DNA of 64,000 nt, taken from the NCBI GenBank assembly GCA_964057225.1, contig OZ059898.1, forward strand, positions 15,415,267 through 15,479,266. Direction: 5' to 3'. The position numbers and the translations under genes are program-made. Below, piece by piece: positions 25,892 to 36,587 of this stretch; the stretch's first letter is position 1; each line of letters starts with the position of its first letter. The DNA is from Auanema rhodensis (lineage: Eukaryota > Nematoda > Chromadorea > Rhabditida > Rhabditidae). The notes beneath the pieces are model-generated. The model made no database searches, was not told where the DNA came from, and was given only the letters and a program-made list of their open reading frames with translations.

Positions 25892-28800
25892 CTAATTTTT
25901 ATATTTTTCCAAAACTGGCCGGACCCATTCAGCATCTATCAACGAAACATCTCTGCAAGACAATAATTATTGTGAAAATCATGTGATTCCGTTACCTGGC
26001 ATATAAATCAGTAGTTTTAACAAGATCAGAGAAGACAATATGCGTTGGTTTGGACTAAAAACAAGTTATATTTCTAAAATAGTTCCTGACGTGACTCACT
26101 CGAGATAATGCGGACGATGGATGAATCTTGATAGTTGTAGATGGCCGAACAATTAATTTATATCTATCATCCTGTCTGCTGTATTCACAAACATTCATAA
26201 AGAGACCACAAGCCAGAGCTTGTCTTCAAACATATTAACAATAAATACGAGAATAAATTAATATGTAGTATACCTTAACTTATCTCTATTACCACCACAA
26301 GAACGAATCGTTAGCTTAAGATCAGAACATATGTCCCGAAGCTGTTTTCTAATCTTAGTTGCAGTTGTCAAATTCTTCAAATTAAGATAATTTGCTGCGC
26401 ACCATTCCTATAATATTAAAATAGTTCATAATAATAGAATAATAATAAAAGAAATAAAGAGAATGTGAGCGCAAAAGTTCAACAACCGTTCACTTGAGAA
26501 TAAAACTGGAAATTTAATAAAATCATATCAATATGATATTGTAAAGAAATAGAACGTGTGCTTGTGCTTTGTGAAATAATATGTTTTAGAAGAAAACACA
26601 AAAAATAGAAGTAAGAATAACGTTATTACCTTAAGATTTCCTTTACTCTTCTTTTTTTCTTGACTGAAGGCCTGATATATATTTAATAAAGTCAGATGAT
26701 CCCCTTCGTTGGTGGAAAATCTATGTTAATTTCTTCAAATTATACTAATCACGCAAATTGCTACCTATTTCGGGCTCGTTCAACATCTTCAGGGTTTCCC
26801 TTACAATCCATATCAAATACTGCTTCAGTTGACATCATAGCAACAACAGAAAGCGCTTCTTCCAGACAAAGCAGCTCTGCAGCGTAAAGCAGAACCCTGA
26901 AATATAATTTCAAAATGAAAACAACATTTCGACTCACTTTGATTGGTCGGGATTCAGCGGAAATCTTGACATCATGTCTCCATCCTTAGTTAATTTTAAC
27001 ATTTTATGATGTTTCATAGTTTTCACAGCACCGAGCGCCTAAAGAGCAAGTAAAAACAAATTTAATGAGCTAGACATACCACTAATTCCTTCTCAGCAGC
27101 TTCAATACTCTCCTCAGAAGGTGGTTCAATTAGCTTTAGATTTCTAGGTTTTTTCAAACCCATACAAAGTAGTTCAAGTATAACCTAGAATGCATTTACC
27201 ATGGAGATAAACAAATATCAAAGTCTTACAGCAGCCAGGTTACTTCTTAAAATCTCAGGAATACTTGTAGGACACATTTTTTCAAAATGAGATTCAGGAT
27301 ATAATCTATAGCATTTGCCAGGTGCTTCACGACCAGCACGACCGGTTCGTTGGATAGCTTGTGCTTGACTTATGTCATGAACACGAAGAACATCAATACG
27401 ATTTTTAGATGTAAATGATCTTAATATTTTAATTTATCAAACCTCACATAATGTATAGATACCTGCTTTTTACTTTTCCTGAGTCAACTACAACTCGAAT
27501 ACCAGGAATCGTCAAAGAAGTCTCAGCAATATTAGTAGCTAGAACAACTTTTCTTTGTCCCTAAACAAAACCGTAATTAAAATGAATTTAAGAATAATTA
27601 CTGACTGGTGGAGCAGGTTTAAAAGCTTTCATTTGAGCTACTCCAGTAAGAGCGGCATATAGTGGCACAGGGAAAAGTTTATTTGGCATTTCCTAAAAGC
27701 AATGAAAATGTAAATAATGTAAATACTTCCCAATATATTACTCACCTTACTGAGCTCTCGTAATTTCCGAGCAGCCATTTCAATTTCTTCCCGACCAGTT
27801 AGAAAAACGAGTATATCATCACTAAATAATGAGTAAAATAACAAAAGTAAACAAAAACAACTTACGTTAAAGGCTCTGTAGCGTGAATATCTTTGACACA
27901 AATAATAGCATTGTAAACATAATCAGCAGATTTAGGATCAATACTGTTTGCATGATAAATCTATAAATACACACCTATTTCTTCAAATCTAAGTACATAC
28001 AACTTACATCAACAGGAAACGTTCTACCTTTGATAACATAAATTTGAGCATTGTTGAAAAATTTGGAAAAGAGATCAGCTTGCATGGTTGCAGACATTAT
28101 AACAATTTTTAAAGGACTTTGATTTGCATCCTTTCTTTGGCGTTGACAGATTCGTAGAACACCTTAAAAAAGAGTTATATTGGTTTAAAAAATATTGCAT
28201 ACTCAAAAGAACATCAGTATGCAAACTCCTTTCATGAGCTTCATCAACAAGAATTACAGAATATTGTAACAATAATGGATCCTATATAACATAATTTAGT
28301 TCAAGCTTTAGGCAAAATGCAAACCTGCATTGCTTCGCGAAGAAGAATTCCATCAGTTAAATAACAAATGTCTGTTTCGGAACTGTACATCTTTTCAAAA
28401 CGGACATGATATCCAACCTTAACCAGCAATGTTGACTAAGAGTGTAAATATGAAAACTAACTTTTTCTCCTACTGTTGATCCTACTTCTTCAGATACTCG
28501 ATGCGCTAAAGAGATTGCAGCTACTCTCCTTGGCTGGGTTATTCCTATTTTTCCATTTGATATTAATCCTGCTCTGACACATAACTAAAGTATATGATAA
28601 ATATTATAAATAAATGCTTTATCATACCTGCGGAATTTGGGTACTTTTACCGGAGCCTGTCTCTCCAATGATAATGGAAGTTTCACTTTCGGTTAAAATT
28701 TCGATGATTTGTTGTTCTACATCGTCAATTGGAAGATGAATTCTGTTTATCATACCCTGAAACCGGACTGCCATGATAGCTTGAAGATACTACATACCGA

Positions 28801-28923
28801 TGTTTTCCTTTTCTCTAATGACTTCGAATTCAGTTGATGGTCTAAAATTTAAAAATTAATGAAATATATTACATTCGACCTACTTTCTGAATGGTTTCGA
28901 CTTTCTACTAAATTGTCTCTCAT
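25892..28923 (-). CDS. DHX33: DEAH-box RNA helicase, DHX33-like
   Basis: Twenty exons: 28884-28923, 28798-28841, 28628-28756, 28462-28584, 28325-28417, 28203-28281, 28008-28162, 27866-27960, 27746-27821, 27606-27692, 27463-27560, 27230-27419, 27080-27184, 26938-27038, 26765-26896, 26630-26720, 26274-26407, 26100-26223, 25996-26054, 25892-25952. They give 671 residues, similar to human DHX33. Walker A is GETGSGKST (59-67), motif Ia is [12 protein letters not shown] is at 156-159, SAT at 193-195, and motif VI is QRTGRAGR (363-370). These are followed by the winged-helix/ratchet and OB-fold regions ([25 protein letters not shown]). Spacing of DPLL..YSVI before DEAH and the short N-terminus favour DHX33 over splicing DEAH proteins. 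DHX33 acts in rDNA transcription, ribosome biogenesis and translation; it may have other roles. It diverges from the bZIP gene across a 347-base shared promoter. Confidence 0.92.
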
Positions 28924-29270
28924 AATATATCTAATTTACATTAAGCTATTAAATGCATAAGAATCTTAATTTTAAAATTCAAATTATAAGCCAACTGTCG
29001 CTAGATCTTATTTTCAAGATTTTCCATTCGAGACCAATAAACACTCTGTGGAGCTCTCATTGGTCAGACGAGAGGGGGCGTGGCTATGACTCACAAGTTG
29101 CACGAGATTTCGCAATGCAATATCATCACCTAGCAGCTGATGTACACAAGCTGGAGAAAGCATTTATTTTCTCGCGCTCATAGCGAGACGTGGTCTAATT
29201 TTTGTGCTCCTTGTTTTAACTTGTTTTTTAAAAGTTTATTATTTTTATTTATGAATATTATCTTACAGGT
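28924..29270. promoter_or_regulatory. Divergent promoter shared by DHX33 and the C/EBP gene
   Basis: Only 347 bases separate the two start codons. The central, GC-richer part holds ATTGG (inverted CCAAT, 29059-29063), GGGGGCGTGGC (GC/KLF-type box, 29074-29084), TGACTCA (perfect AP-1 site, 29087-29093) and ATTTCGCAAT (29107-29116). The last is the reverse of ATTGCGAAAT, one mismatch from the C/EBP consensus. The ATG of the bZIP gene follows TTACAGGT, an acceptor compatible with a 5' UTR intron or spliced leader. Confidence 0.6.
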
Positions 29271-30403
29271 ATGTCCATCGAAGACAATTGTCCCGAATTC
29301 TACGGGGTGCAACCCTATATTACTAATCGGCCTTCTCCTATTCCAAATACGGACTATAATTTTGTCAGACAGGTTAGTGGTTGAGTTTTTGTAACATTTA
29401 ATGCTTTTCTATGTCCGATTTATTTTTTTTGCTGTTTCATTTCAATCAATTTTTTTTATTTGATTCTAGAATGTTCTATGTACCTACTCTTACTCATCAT
29501 TCTAAAAATATTCGAAAATCCATATATATCTCTAATTTAATTTCTTTCAGGATTCTCTTGCTGAATGCATAAATTTACAACAACGTGATCGTGATAATAA
29601 TATGAACAGCTTCATGGAAGACGAAATTGACATAACTGAATATATTGGAACCACTGGAATTGTAAGTTTTCAATAATTATCATAATTTATTTTTTATGGA
29701 AATTTTTTTAGAATCTTGCAATTACCGCTAATGATTATGATATGAGGTATGAGGACGATCTTGTCAAGGAACCATGGGATTCCTACTGTAAGAATTTTAA
29801 TAATATTGTCTATATTTAAATTTTATTTTTTCAGTGGACTGTTCTCGTCGCAATTCCACCTCTTACAGTCCATCAGTTGATGGATTAAGCTTACAAATCA
29901 AACAGGAGCCTATTCACGATCTTGACGAAGGTATAATTTAATGTTCAGTTTTGTGCAAAAAAATTTTTTTTTAGAAAAGCCAACACCCCACGTTGAAGTT
30001 CCCCCCACCACTAGGTCTCGCAGACCACGCTCTCAACGCGATCCATCCAACGATCTTTTTGCTTTTGTTCCAAATTACAAAGCCCGCAAGTACACCATGA
30101 AAGCCGAAGACGAAAAGGCTACGGCTGCTTACAAGCTCAAGAGATTGAGAAACAATGATGCCGTTCGCAAAAGTCGAACCAAGGTAATTCGAATTATCTA
30201 AAATATTCATTTCTCATAATTATCTTTTTCAGCAAAAGAATGAACAGGAACGTTGTAACAACGAAAGAACTGAGCTTCTAGAGAAAAATGCATCCCTCGA
30301 GAGTGAAAACATCCGGCTTAGGGCTGATGTTGAAAGATTGTGCAGCGTTATCAAACAGAAGGAGTCGCAAATTGAAATTCTTCGTACTTCACTTTTAAAG
30401 TGA
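29271..30403 (+). CDS. cebp-1: C/EBP-family bZIP transcription factor
   Basis: Six exons: 29271-29372, 29551-29661, 29712-29787, 29835-29930, 29975-30183, 30233-30403. They give 254 residues. The basic region is YKLKRLRNNDAVRKSRTK (181-198), with the NNxAVRKSR signature of C/EBP proteins. A leucine zipper follows (ELLEKNASLE, ENIRLRADVE), ending near the C-terminus. The N-terminal half is acidic and probably activating, and LQIKQEP resembles a sumoylation-type site (IKQE). The best-known nematode relative, CEBP-1, acts in axon regeneration and stress responses downstream of DLK-1 and is controlled through its 3' UTR. Assignment to that orthologue is inference from the bZIP only. The 3' UTR is about 330 nt. 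A near-consensus C/EBP site in its own promoter suggests autoregulation. Confidence 0.88.
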
Positions 30404-30900
30404 TAAGCTATGTTAAATTGCATATAACCTTACGTTGATCGTACATATACCCTATCGTTTTAGATATCCCTGAAGTTTTGCAATCATTCCGTAGGTCGCT
30501 TTTATTGGCTTTAGGTTCAAAAGCATTTTTCTAATCATAATATTTATTTATTTTGTTAACTTGTAGTCTTCTTAGACTTAACCTCACTAATCCCTCTCTT
30601 GTGCTTTGCGATTACGTTTTCACGGGTACCCTCGCTTGGTCCCCAAGTTGTTTTTTTTCGATAGATCTATATTTTATTTTATCTCTTGAAGTTCCAGCCC
30701 TGTGATTATTTGGCTCGTTTTCTCCGTTTAATAAATATTTTATTGTATCACTGTATCTGTATGCTTATCGATCGGGGCGTATTAGACGTGAGTTAACGTA
30801 ACAATGGTATTATTCGAGTGAAATTGTGAAATGATCGGTTGGTTATTGCCTATATTCTGTATAGTTTGGCAACCGAATATGGTGGTTTGTACTGATTCCG
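30404..30900 (+). other. 3' UTR of the C/EBP gene and spacer
   Basis: AATAAA near 30730 is the likely cleavage signal. The UTR has several T-runs and a GC-richer block near 30600-30650. From about 30750 the sequence leads into the next same-strand gene candidate, with an acceptor-like CTGTATAG about 40 bases before its ATG. Confidence 0.5.
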
Positions 30901-31353
30901 ATGAACTGTATTAGGTTAGAATTTTTAAAGAATGCCGTGAATTTATTACAAGGGAACGATCCTTCTGTTTCAACAAATGAAATTATTTGCACTTATATGT
31001 TGCTGACGGCCTTCATCGCACACGTCATTCTGATCATAACAGTTCTTATATATTGGATGGTGATACACAAGCGAGATGTTGAGATGTTTATGTACTTAAT
31101 GATTCAGAGGAAACGCGTGAGAACTCCCAAGTATGGTTATCGAGTTGTTTATCCGATATCTACTTCATTAATGGTTTTGTTGTGTTTTGATTATAAGAAT
31201 GACCTTTAATTACACCTTCATTTCAGAACACGATGCCGATATTTTGAACCTGCTTTGAATTTTCATCCTAACGAACTTGGTTCTATTTCAATATTTACTC
31301 GCAAATTTTTTCAACAACAGAATACACGTGGTTATTTTCTTTCTTTGCAATGA
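30901..31353 (+). CDS. Small single-pass membrane protein candidate
   Basis: Not recognised. Exon 1 is 30901-31130 and exon 2 is 31227-31353. They are joined through CAA|GTATGG and TTTCAG with an exact phase match, giving 118 residues. Residues around 28-50 form one hydrophobic helix (core LLTAFIAHVILIITVLIYWM). It is followed by a basic segment (KRDVEMFMYLMIQRKRVRTP) typical of a cytosolic side, and a soluble tail rich in F, Q and R ending GYFLSLQ. There is no cleavable signal. The frame is also open upstream of the ATG back to a TAG, so the 5' end is uncertain. Its position only about 160 bases behind the C/EBP polyadenylation signal could mean a downstream operon gene. Splice fit and hydropathy support it, but no family is known to me. 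Confidence 0.5.
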
Positions 31354-31869
31354 TTCTGCTTATATTTCAATGTAATTTTCCTTATTTTATTTTCTGTTAT
31401 TTTATGAATCAAACCGGTTCGATTACATGACGTTTCCTTTCTTACCGTCTGCTTCAGCTATTCTTTGATTGGCGGAAGTTTGTTAAACATGACACTTCGC
31501 ATGTCGTCAATGAAATTGTTATATTGATTTCCCTCATCCACGTTTTAATTTCAGACTTATCTTCTTCTTAATTCAAAGTTTTGTGATGCCACCAATTTCA
31601 TGTTCTTCAGTCCCTATGCCTCCTAAAATAGGCAACATACTTCATTTCTTTTGTCCAAGTCACCGAGAAGTACCAGGCTCAGACTAAGAGCTGCCAGCCT
31701 CTTAACATCCCTTGGGAGCTCTAAAGCTTCACAAATGTTATGCCCCTTCTATTTCAACGAAAGTTGGATACTTTCACATTACTTAGTAAAAGACGGTTAC
31801 GTTTTGTTCTCGAATTCTTTTTTTTCTGATAATCAGTAATATATATTTATCACGTGTTAACATTACAGA
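31354..31869. other. Gap upstream of the EndoU gene
   Basis: About 515 bases without a supported gene. An open frame at 31651-31839 has no splice or family support. The EndoU start codon is preceded by ATTACAGA, which looks like a trans-splice or UTR intron acceptor. Confidence 0.45.
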
Positions 31870-33235
31870 ATGCTCATTCTCATACTATCTTTAGTAGTAC
31901 ACGTCACTGTATGTAGCTCTCAGAAAATTCCTGGTTTGTTCATTCTCTATTCAACATTTCCGTTTCTGCTTAGATGTGCCCATCAGCGATAAAGAACTAA
32001 TTGATATGTCTATTAAACTACGTTCATTGGATGAAAATCGTGCCCGACCAGGACAGGTCAGTAGAATATGGAGTTTGATTTATATAAAGCAGCTTATCAT
32101 CATATTCTCATGAGTTTACCGTAGCTGGTAATTTTTTACTCTACAGATTTCTTTGGACTACCAGGGACACACCAATACTCGCGATAGTTCAGATAATGCA
32201 CAAAACAAGTAGGATGAATACCGATATATGAGTATAATATATACTTTCAGGCTTTTTAAAAAGGTGGATTCATCTTTATTCAGAAAGCCAACATATGAAA
32301 AACTTATTGCTTTATTCAATAATTTCAACCGACAAACTGGAATAAGAGAACCGAGTGTATCAACACAAGAGGTGATTGTTAAATATTGCACAATACCTAT
32401 GTTGTTATGTTTTTAGGAGAAAAGCGAAATAGATGATTTTCTTAATGCGGTATTGTCAACGAAGCCTTGGAAAGAGCTTTTCAGCTTTTTACAATCAAAA
32501 AGTATGGAATCATATTCAAATCGAACAATCATAACTCAATTTTGTAGAACATCCTTTTGCAAAGGATATGTCAACTTGGCGTTTTTCGCTCTCCCAGCTT
32601 TGGTTTTTCCATTATTCACGTGCTAGAGGGCTTCCTGATACTTCCGGTTTTGAGCACGTTTTCGTGGGAGAAGTATAGTTTTTTATTGATAATTGCTTGA
32701 TAAAATTGCAATATATAGGCAAAGAATGGAGAAATCTCCGGAATGCACAATTGGGTTCGTTTCGCCAAACTCGAAAGTGATCCAAAAGAACGCTTCGATT
32801 ATAAAGGATTCATTGTCAAAAGATTTGTACGTTAATTTCATGTTTTGTACAATTTTATATATTTTTGTTACAGAATGTCATGGCTGCAGTTAAATTCCAA
32901 TGGCAAAACGAATTAAAACGCTCTGGTAGTTTCTTAATTGGTACATCGCCTGAATATGATATGGCTTTGTACACTATGTGTTTCCTAGCACGTAGAGGGC
33001 GAACAACATGTGATGTATGATTATAATTATTTAATCATCAAATGTGATAATATTTAGGTCGAAATCGATGGATGTCCATTATCAATTACAAGCTACGATT
33101 TAACTCAGAATAACAAGGCACATTATTTTTATATATGGACCTTAAACTTACAATTATATATTTCAGGTTTTCATAGGAAGTATATTTCCTAGTGCTGGAA
33201 GAATCACTGATCAATGTAGAAGAGTTAATGGATAA
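31870..33235 (+). CDS. ENDOU: Secreted EndoU-family endoribonuclease
   Basis: Ten exons: 31870-31933, 31974-32056, 32147-32208, 32251-32371, 32417-32501, 32548-32672, 32719-32826, 32874-33014, 33058-33117, 33167-33235. They give 305 residues. A signal peptide ([15 protein letters not shown]) is followed by the EndoU domain. Catalytic residues by family comparison are H175 in EHVFVGE, H190 in SGMHNW, and K231 in ELKRSGSF, just before [20 protein letters not shown]. EndoU enzymes cut single-stranded RNA after uridines, need divalent metal and leave cyclic phosphates. C. elegans has both secreted and internal forms. The intron after 33117 begins with GC, and without it the domain end ([13 protein letters not shown]) is lost. 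The C-terminus may be longer: a donor at 33224 and acceptor at 33283 would add an open segment. Confidence 0.9.
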
Positions 33236-34866
33236 TAAGACAAACATTTTAATTTTGTATGAACTTTCATGTCTCCTAAATAGGCATTGTCGCTTGAAGA
33301 TCTTACTTCTAATTATGTGCATAATGATAACGCTTGCTTAATTAAATTAAAGTTTTCATCTGCAGTCGTCATGTTCTCAATGTGAAAAAATATCCGACCA
33401 AAGCAATCGGGTGCGTTGGGTACCCTTAGAAACGCGTGCATTCCAGAGAGCATGTATGAGTCATCGCAAATGTTTTCGACATGTTCGCGTTGCACACAGC
33501 CAAATGCTCAATTTTCTTTTACATTTGTACACATTAAAGAGGTAGAAATAATCATTTATTACGTAAAGCTCATATAAGCTTCCTATGAAAAATAACACAA
33601 CTTTATAAAGTGGGAATGGAAACAATTTAAAGACATGATCATTCAAGAACTTGCAGTTCACCGTAATATTGCTTTGGAGGTAAAACGGAAATCTTTATTG
33701 GTAAGCTGGAGGCTGAAAAAAAAAACTTTACTATATTCTGGCAAAATATGCGCTTACGGCATCTCCTCTTCCTTGGATATAAACAGTAGTGTGTGTAGAG
33801 GTGGGGGGAGCATAACACCACAGTATATACAAGGCATGTATAATACCTTAAGGAATAATATGTTAATATATATAAAATATAAATGTTTAACCTGGAACAA
33901 TTCCCAACAACGTGAGGAGGATATTAATTAAGAAGTTGCAGTTACATCCCTCGTTAAAGAGCACAGCAAGAGGCTAAAAAGTCAATTAAAATATTCAATG
34001 TTGTGGTCACGTGACACTCATGATGGACTAAATCGATTTTGCAAAATAACTTTCCAAACAAAATATAACTTACAGGTAAAAAAATAGCCAGTAAGGTTAG
34101 CAGACACTTACACATGGTTGCAAAGAAAAAACTGAAAAAGAATACTAGAATACGATTGAAATGTAAAATAAACAAGGCTTCAGAATAAGAACGTGAAGAA
34201 AACTTTTCTAAAAGAATCATCAATAAAATACTTTCTTGTAGATAAAAAGAGAAATCGATAAAGCTAGAAGCTGCATGATAAGAGAAAAACCGACATTTTC
34301 TCAGCAAACCAGTGCTGACTCACATGAGGTTTGTTATATGACGTAGATATCATGTTCGCATCATTGCTGCTTTGGAGCGCACATGCAGTAGGATACGGAT
34401 AAGGATAGATTATGACAAGTCCACCACTCTGTTTTCATCTTTATACTCTCAGTTTAGCTAATCGATTGATTTTCAGAAAACGGTTTGAAAATAAAAACAA
34501 TAATGATAGCATGCATGGCCAGTAACGTTTATATAGAAATTTAGGCAGTTTGTTGATGATTCAACTACGGAAGACGTAATATTGTATACATTTAATGAGG
34601 ATTTATATATATATAAATATGTCGATATATATGTATAAATTATTAAGCAATATTTGACTTTTCCTTGTGAAAATACTGAAAATACATAATTTAAAACCTT
34701 CTCAGACATGAGACTACGAGAATATTGATTAATCAATTACGTACGCTTAAAATGCTTTTGGCAAAGCAATAAATAGTTTATCACAGTAAAAACCCATAAT
34801 TTACAATAACAGAGCATCCATTTCAAAAAAAACCTCTGAGTAATAAATATATTACCATTGGCTATA
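33236..34866. other. Region between EndoU and TRAPPC2
   Basis: About 1.6 kb. A 260-base stretch (33284-33543) is open in several frames on both strands and may be a coding remnant or an extra exon. The rest, including frames at 33635-33931 and 33954-34307, shows no start, splice or family support. Confidence 0.4.
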
Positions 34867-35426
34867 TTATACGAGATATTTACGACCATAGATAGTTGCC
34901 TTCTGTTCAAAAGCTGTTGACTTGATTGGGGAGTTAATTTCATAAAATGGATTCATGGAGTGTTTTATATATGTTTCGTACATCTCCTAAAAGCATTATG
35001 TAAAAGATAATAGTTATAACATTTTAAAGAAAACCTGGAAAAATAACTTAATTCCTTCGTCACAACGTTGGGTGTGAAGCATAAGAAAACGGATCCGACC
35101 AGCAGAAACAAAAGCAGAAACATACCACTCATTGAACTTATCAATGGTCTGCACATGTCTTAGGTATAAAATTAATATTAAAGCGTTATACCTTTAAATA
35201 CATCTGATTACTGGATAAAGTATGCTCATCCACTATATCTAATGCTGAGTGAGCAATGAACTGATTCAAGTGTCTATATACCAGAATATTCAAAGTTAGA
35301 GTTTTGAATTTTTTACCTGTTTTCAGTTTCACGCTTTTTCTTTTCGCCAATAGGAAAATCCATTTCAAATAAGGGTTGATCATTATGACCAACAATTACA
35401 AAATAGAATTCTTTAGCAATAGACAT
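34867..35426 (-). CDS. TRAPPC2: TRAPP complex subunit 2 (sedlin)
   Basis: Four exons: 35317-35426, 35192-35273, 35035-35148, 34867-34986. They give 141 residues, matching the near-140 of the family. The longin-like fold begins [18 protein letters not shown] and continues with [50 protein letters not shown] and a terminal strand ending GRKYLV. Nearly every block is diagnostic. Sedlin is a core TRAPP subunit that helps tether ER-derived vesicles and, in mammals, supports export of large procollagen; loss causes a skeletal dysplasia. The start is the first ATG before the conserved strand. Introns are about 43-50 nt. Confidence 0.95.
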
Positions 35427-36587
35427 GGCAAAAATTCAATTTTTAATCCTACGAGCGATACTGGAAAAAAGGTAAATATAAATATAACAGTTATATAAGA
35501 ACACTATACAATACATATATATATACATTATTAGCTATTGACTATTTACATGAAAGAACTATCTGGTACACTTTTGTTAAATGCTTAAAAAGCTTACTGG
35601 AAGAGAAAATATAAGCTTTAAAATTTTTATTTCTTATTTTTCGTACGCAATGTTTCGTTGATTTTGAGAATTAATCTTTATGGCTCTCTCAAATATTCTA
35701 ACTGTAAGTTATTGTTATTATTGATACTGATATTTAGCAATATTTAATCATTATTTCAAATTAATATATCTACATATATCTCGGGGGAGCACAATTGTTT
35801 GAAGCAAGCGTTAATGATCTTATGTTAAGCTGGCATGCGATTTTATAATATTGTAGAAATTATTTTATTATAACGTATCCGAAACTATTAGAAACATAGA
35901 TGTTGTCTATATAAATTTTTATTGGATTTTCAATCAGAGGTTATTTTAATAATCCTGCAAAGCTTACTATGTTGCCTTCAGGTCTCGTTTAAGTGATAAA
36001 TTAATATATCAGTTTAGTATTGCAATAATGGGCTGGGCCTCTTGCCTAGTTCGTTTTGAACTATTATTATTTTCTTATATTTTATCAACATTACTCATGT
36101 ATGAATCATAAGTACGCTTTAAATTATGTCGTCAAAGCTACACCGCTACCTTTAATAAAGCAGAAAATGTTCTCTAGAATCTGTTCATTCTGATAAAGCT
36201 TCGATAACATATTTGTCTTCCTCTTTCTGTTTCGAAAAGCTGCGCATATTTGTCTAATTTTTTTCCGTTTCCAAAGATTCTACGTAGATTTTCGAAACTC
36301 CATTGAATGATAAGGTGTGCCCACTCTATGTATTAATAGATTAATTTGAACCTTTTTTGGTTATTCAATTATAACTAAAAATATAAATAGAACTGATAAT
36401 GTTTAGAAGTAATTGATCTGACTTGAGTGTTATATATTATTTGAAAGAAAACGAATTCCAATCATTCATCGATTGTTCAAAAAAAGAAATAGTTTGATAT
36501 GAAGATTCATTGATAAAAACATAACAATTAAGGTCGTAAGAAAATATATTAGCGGAATGGCTATGAATGTCTGACCTAATAGTAGGT
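35427..36587. other. Gap between collagen and TRAPPC2
   Basis: About 1.2 kb of AT-rich DNA between the sedlin start and the collagen stop, both on the minus strand. I see no coding exon, RNA or repeat. It presumably holds the sedlin promoter and collagen 3' UTR. Confidence 0.5.

Noticed and set aside
26671-26680. Possible intron end (ATATCAG|GCC) inside the helicase exon
   Set aside because: The reading frame runs straight through in conserved sequence ([13 protein letters not shown]), so no intron is needed.
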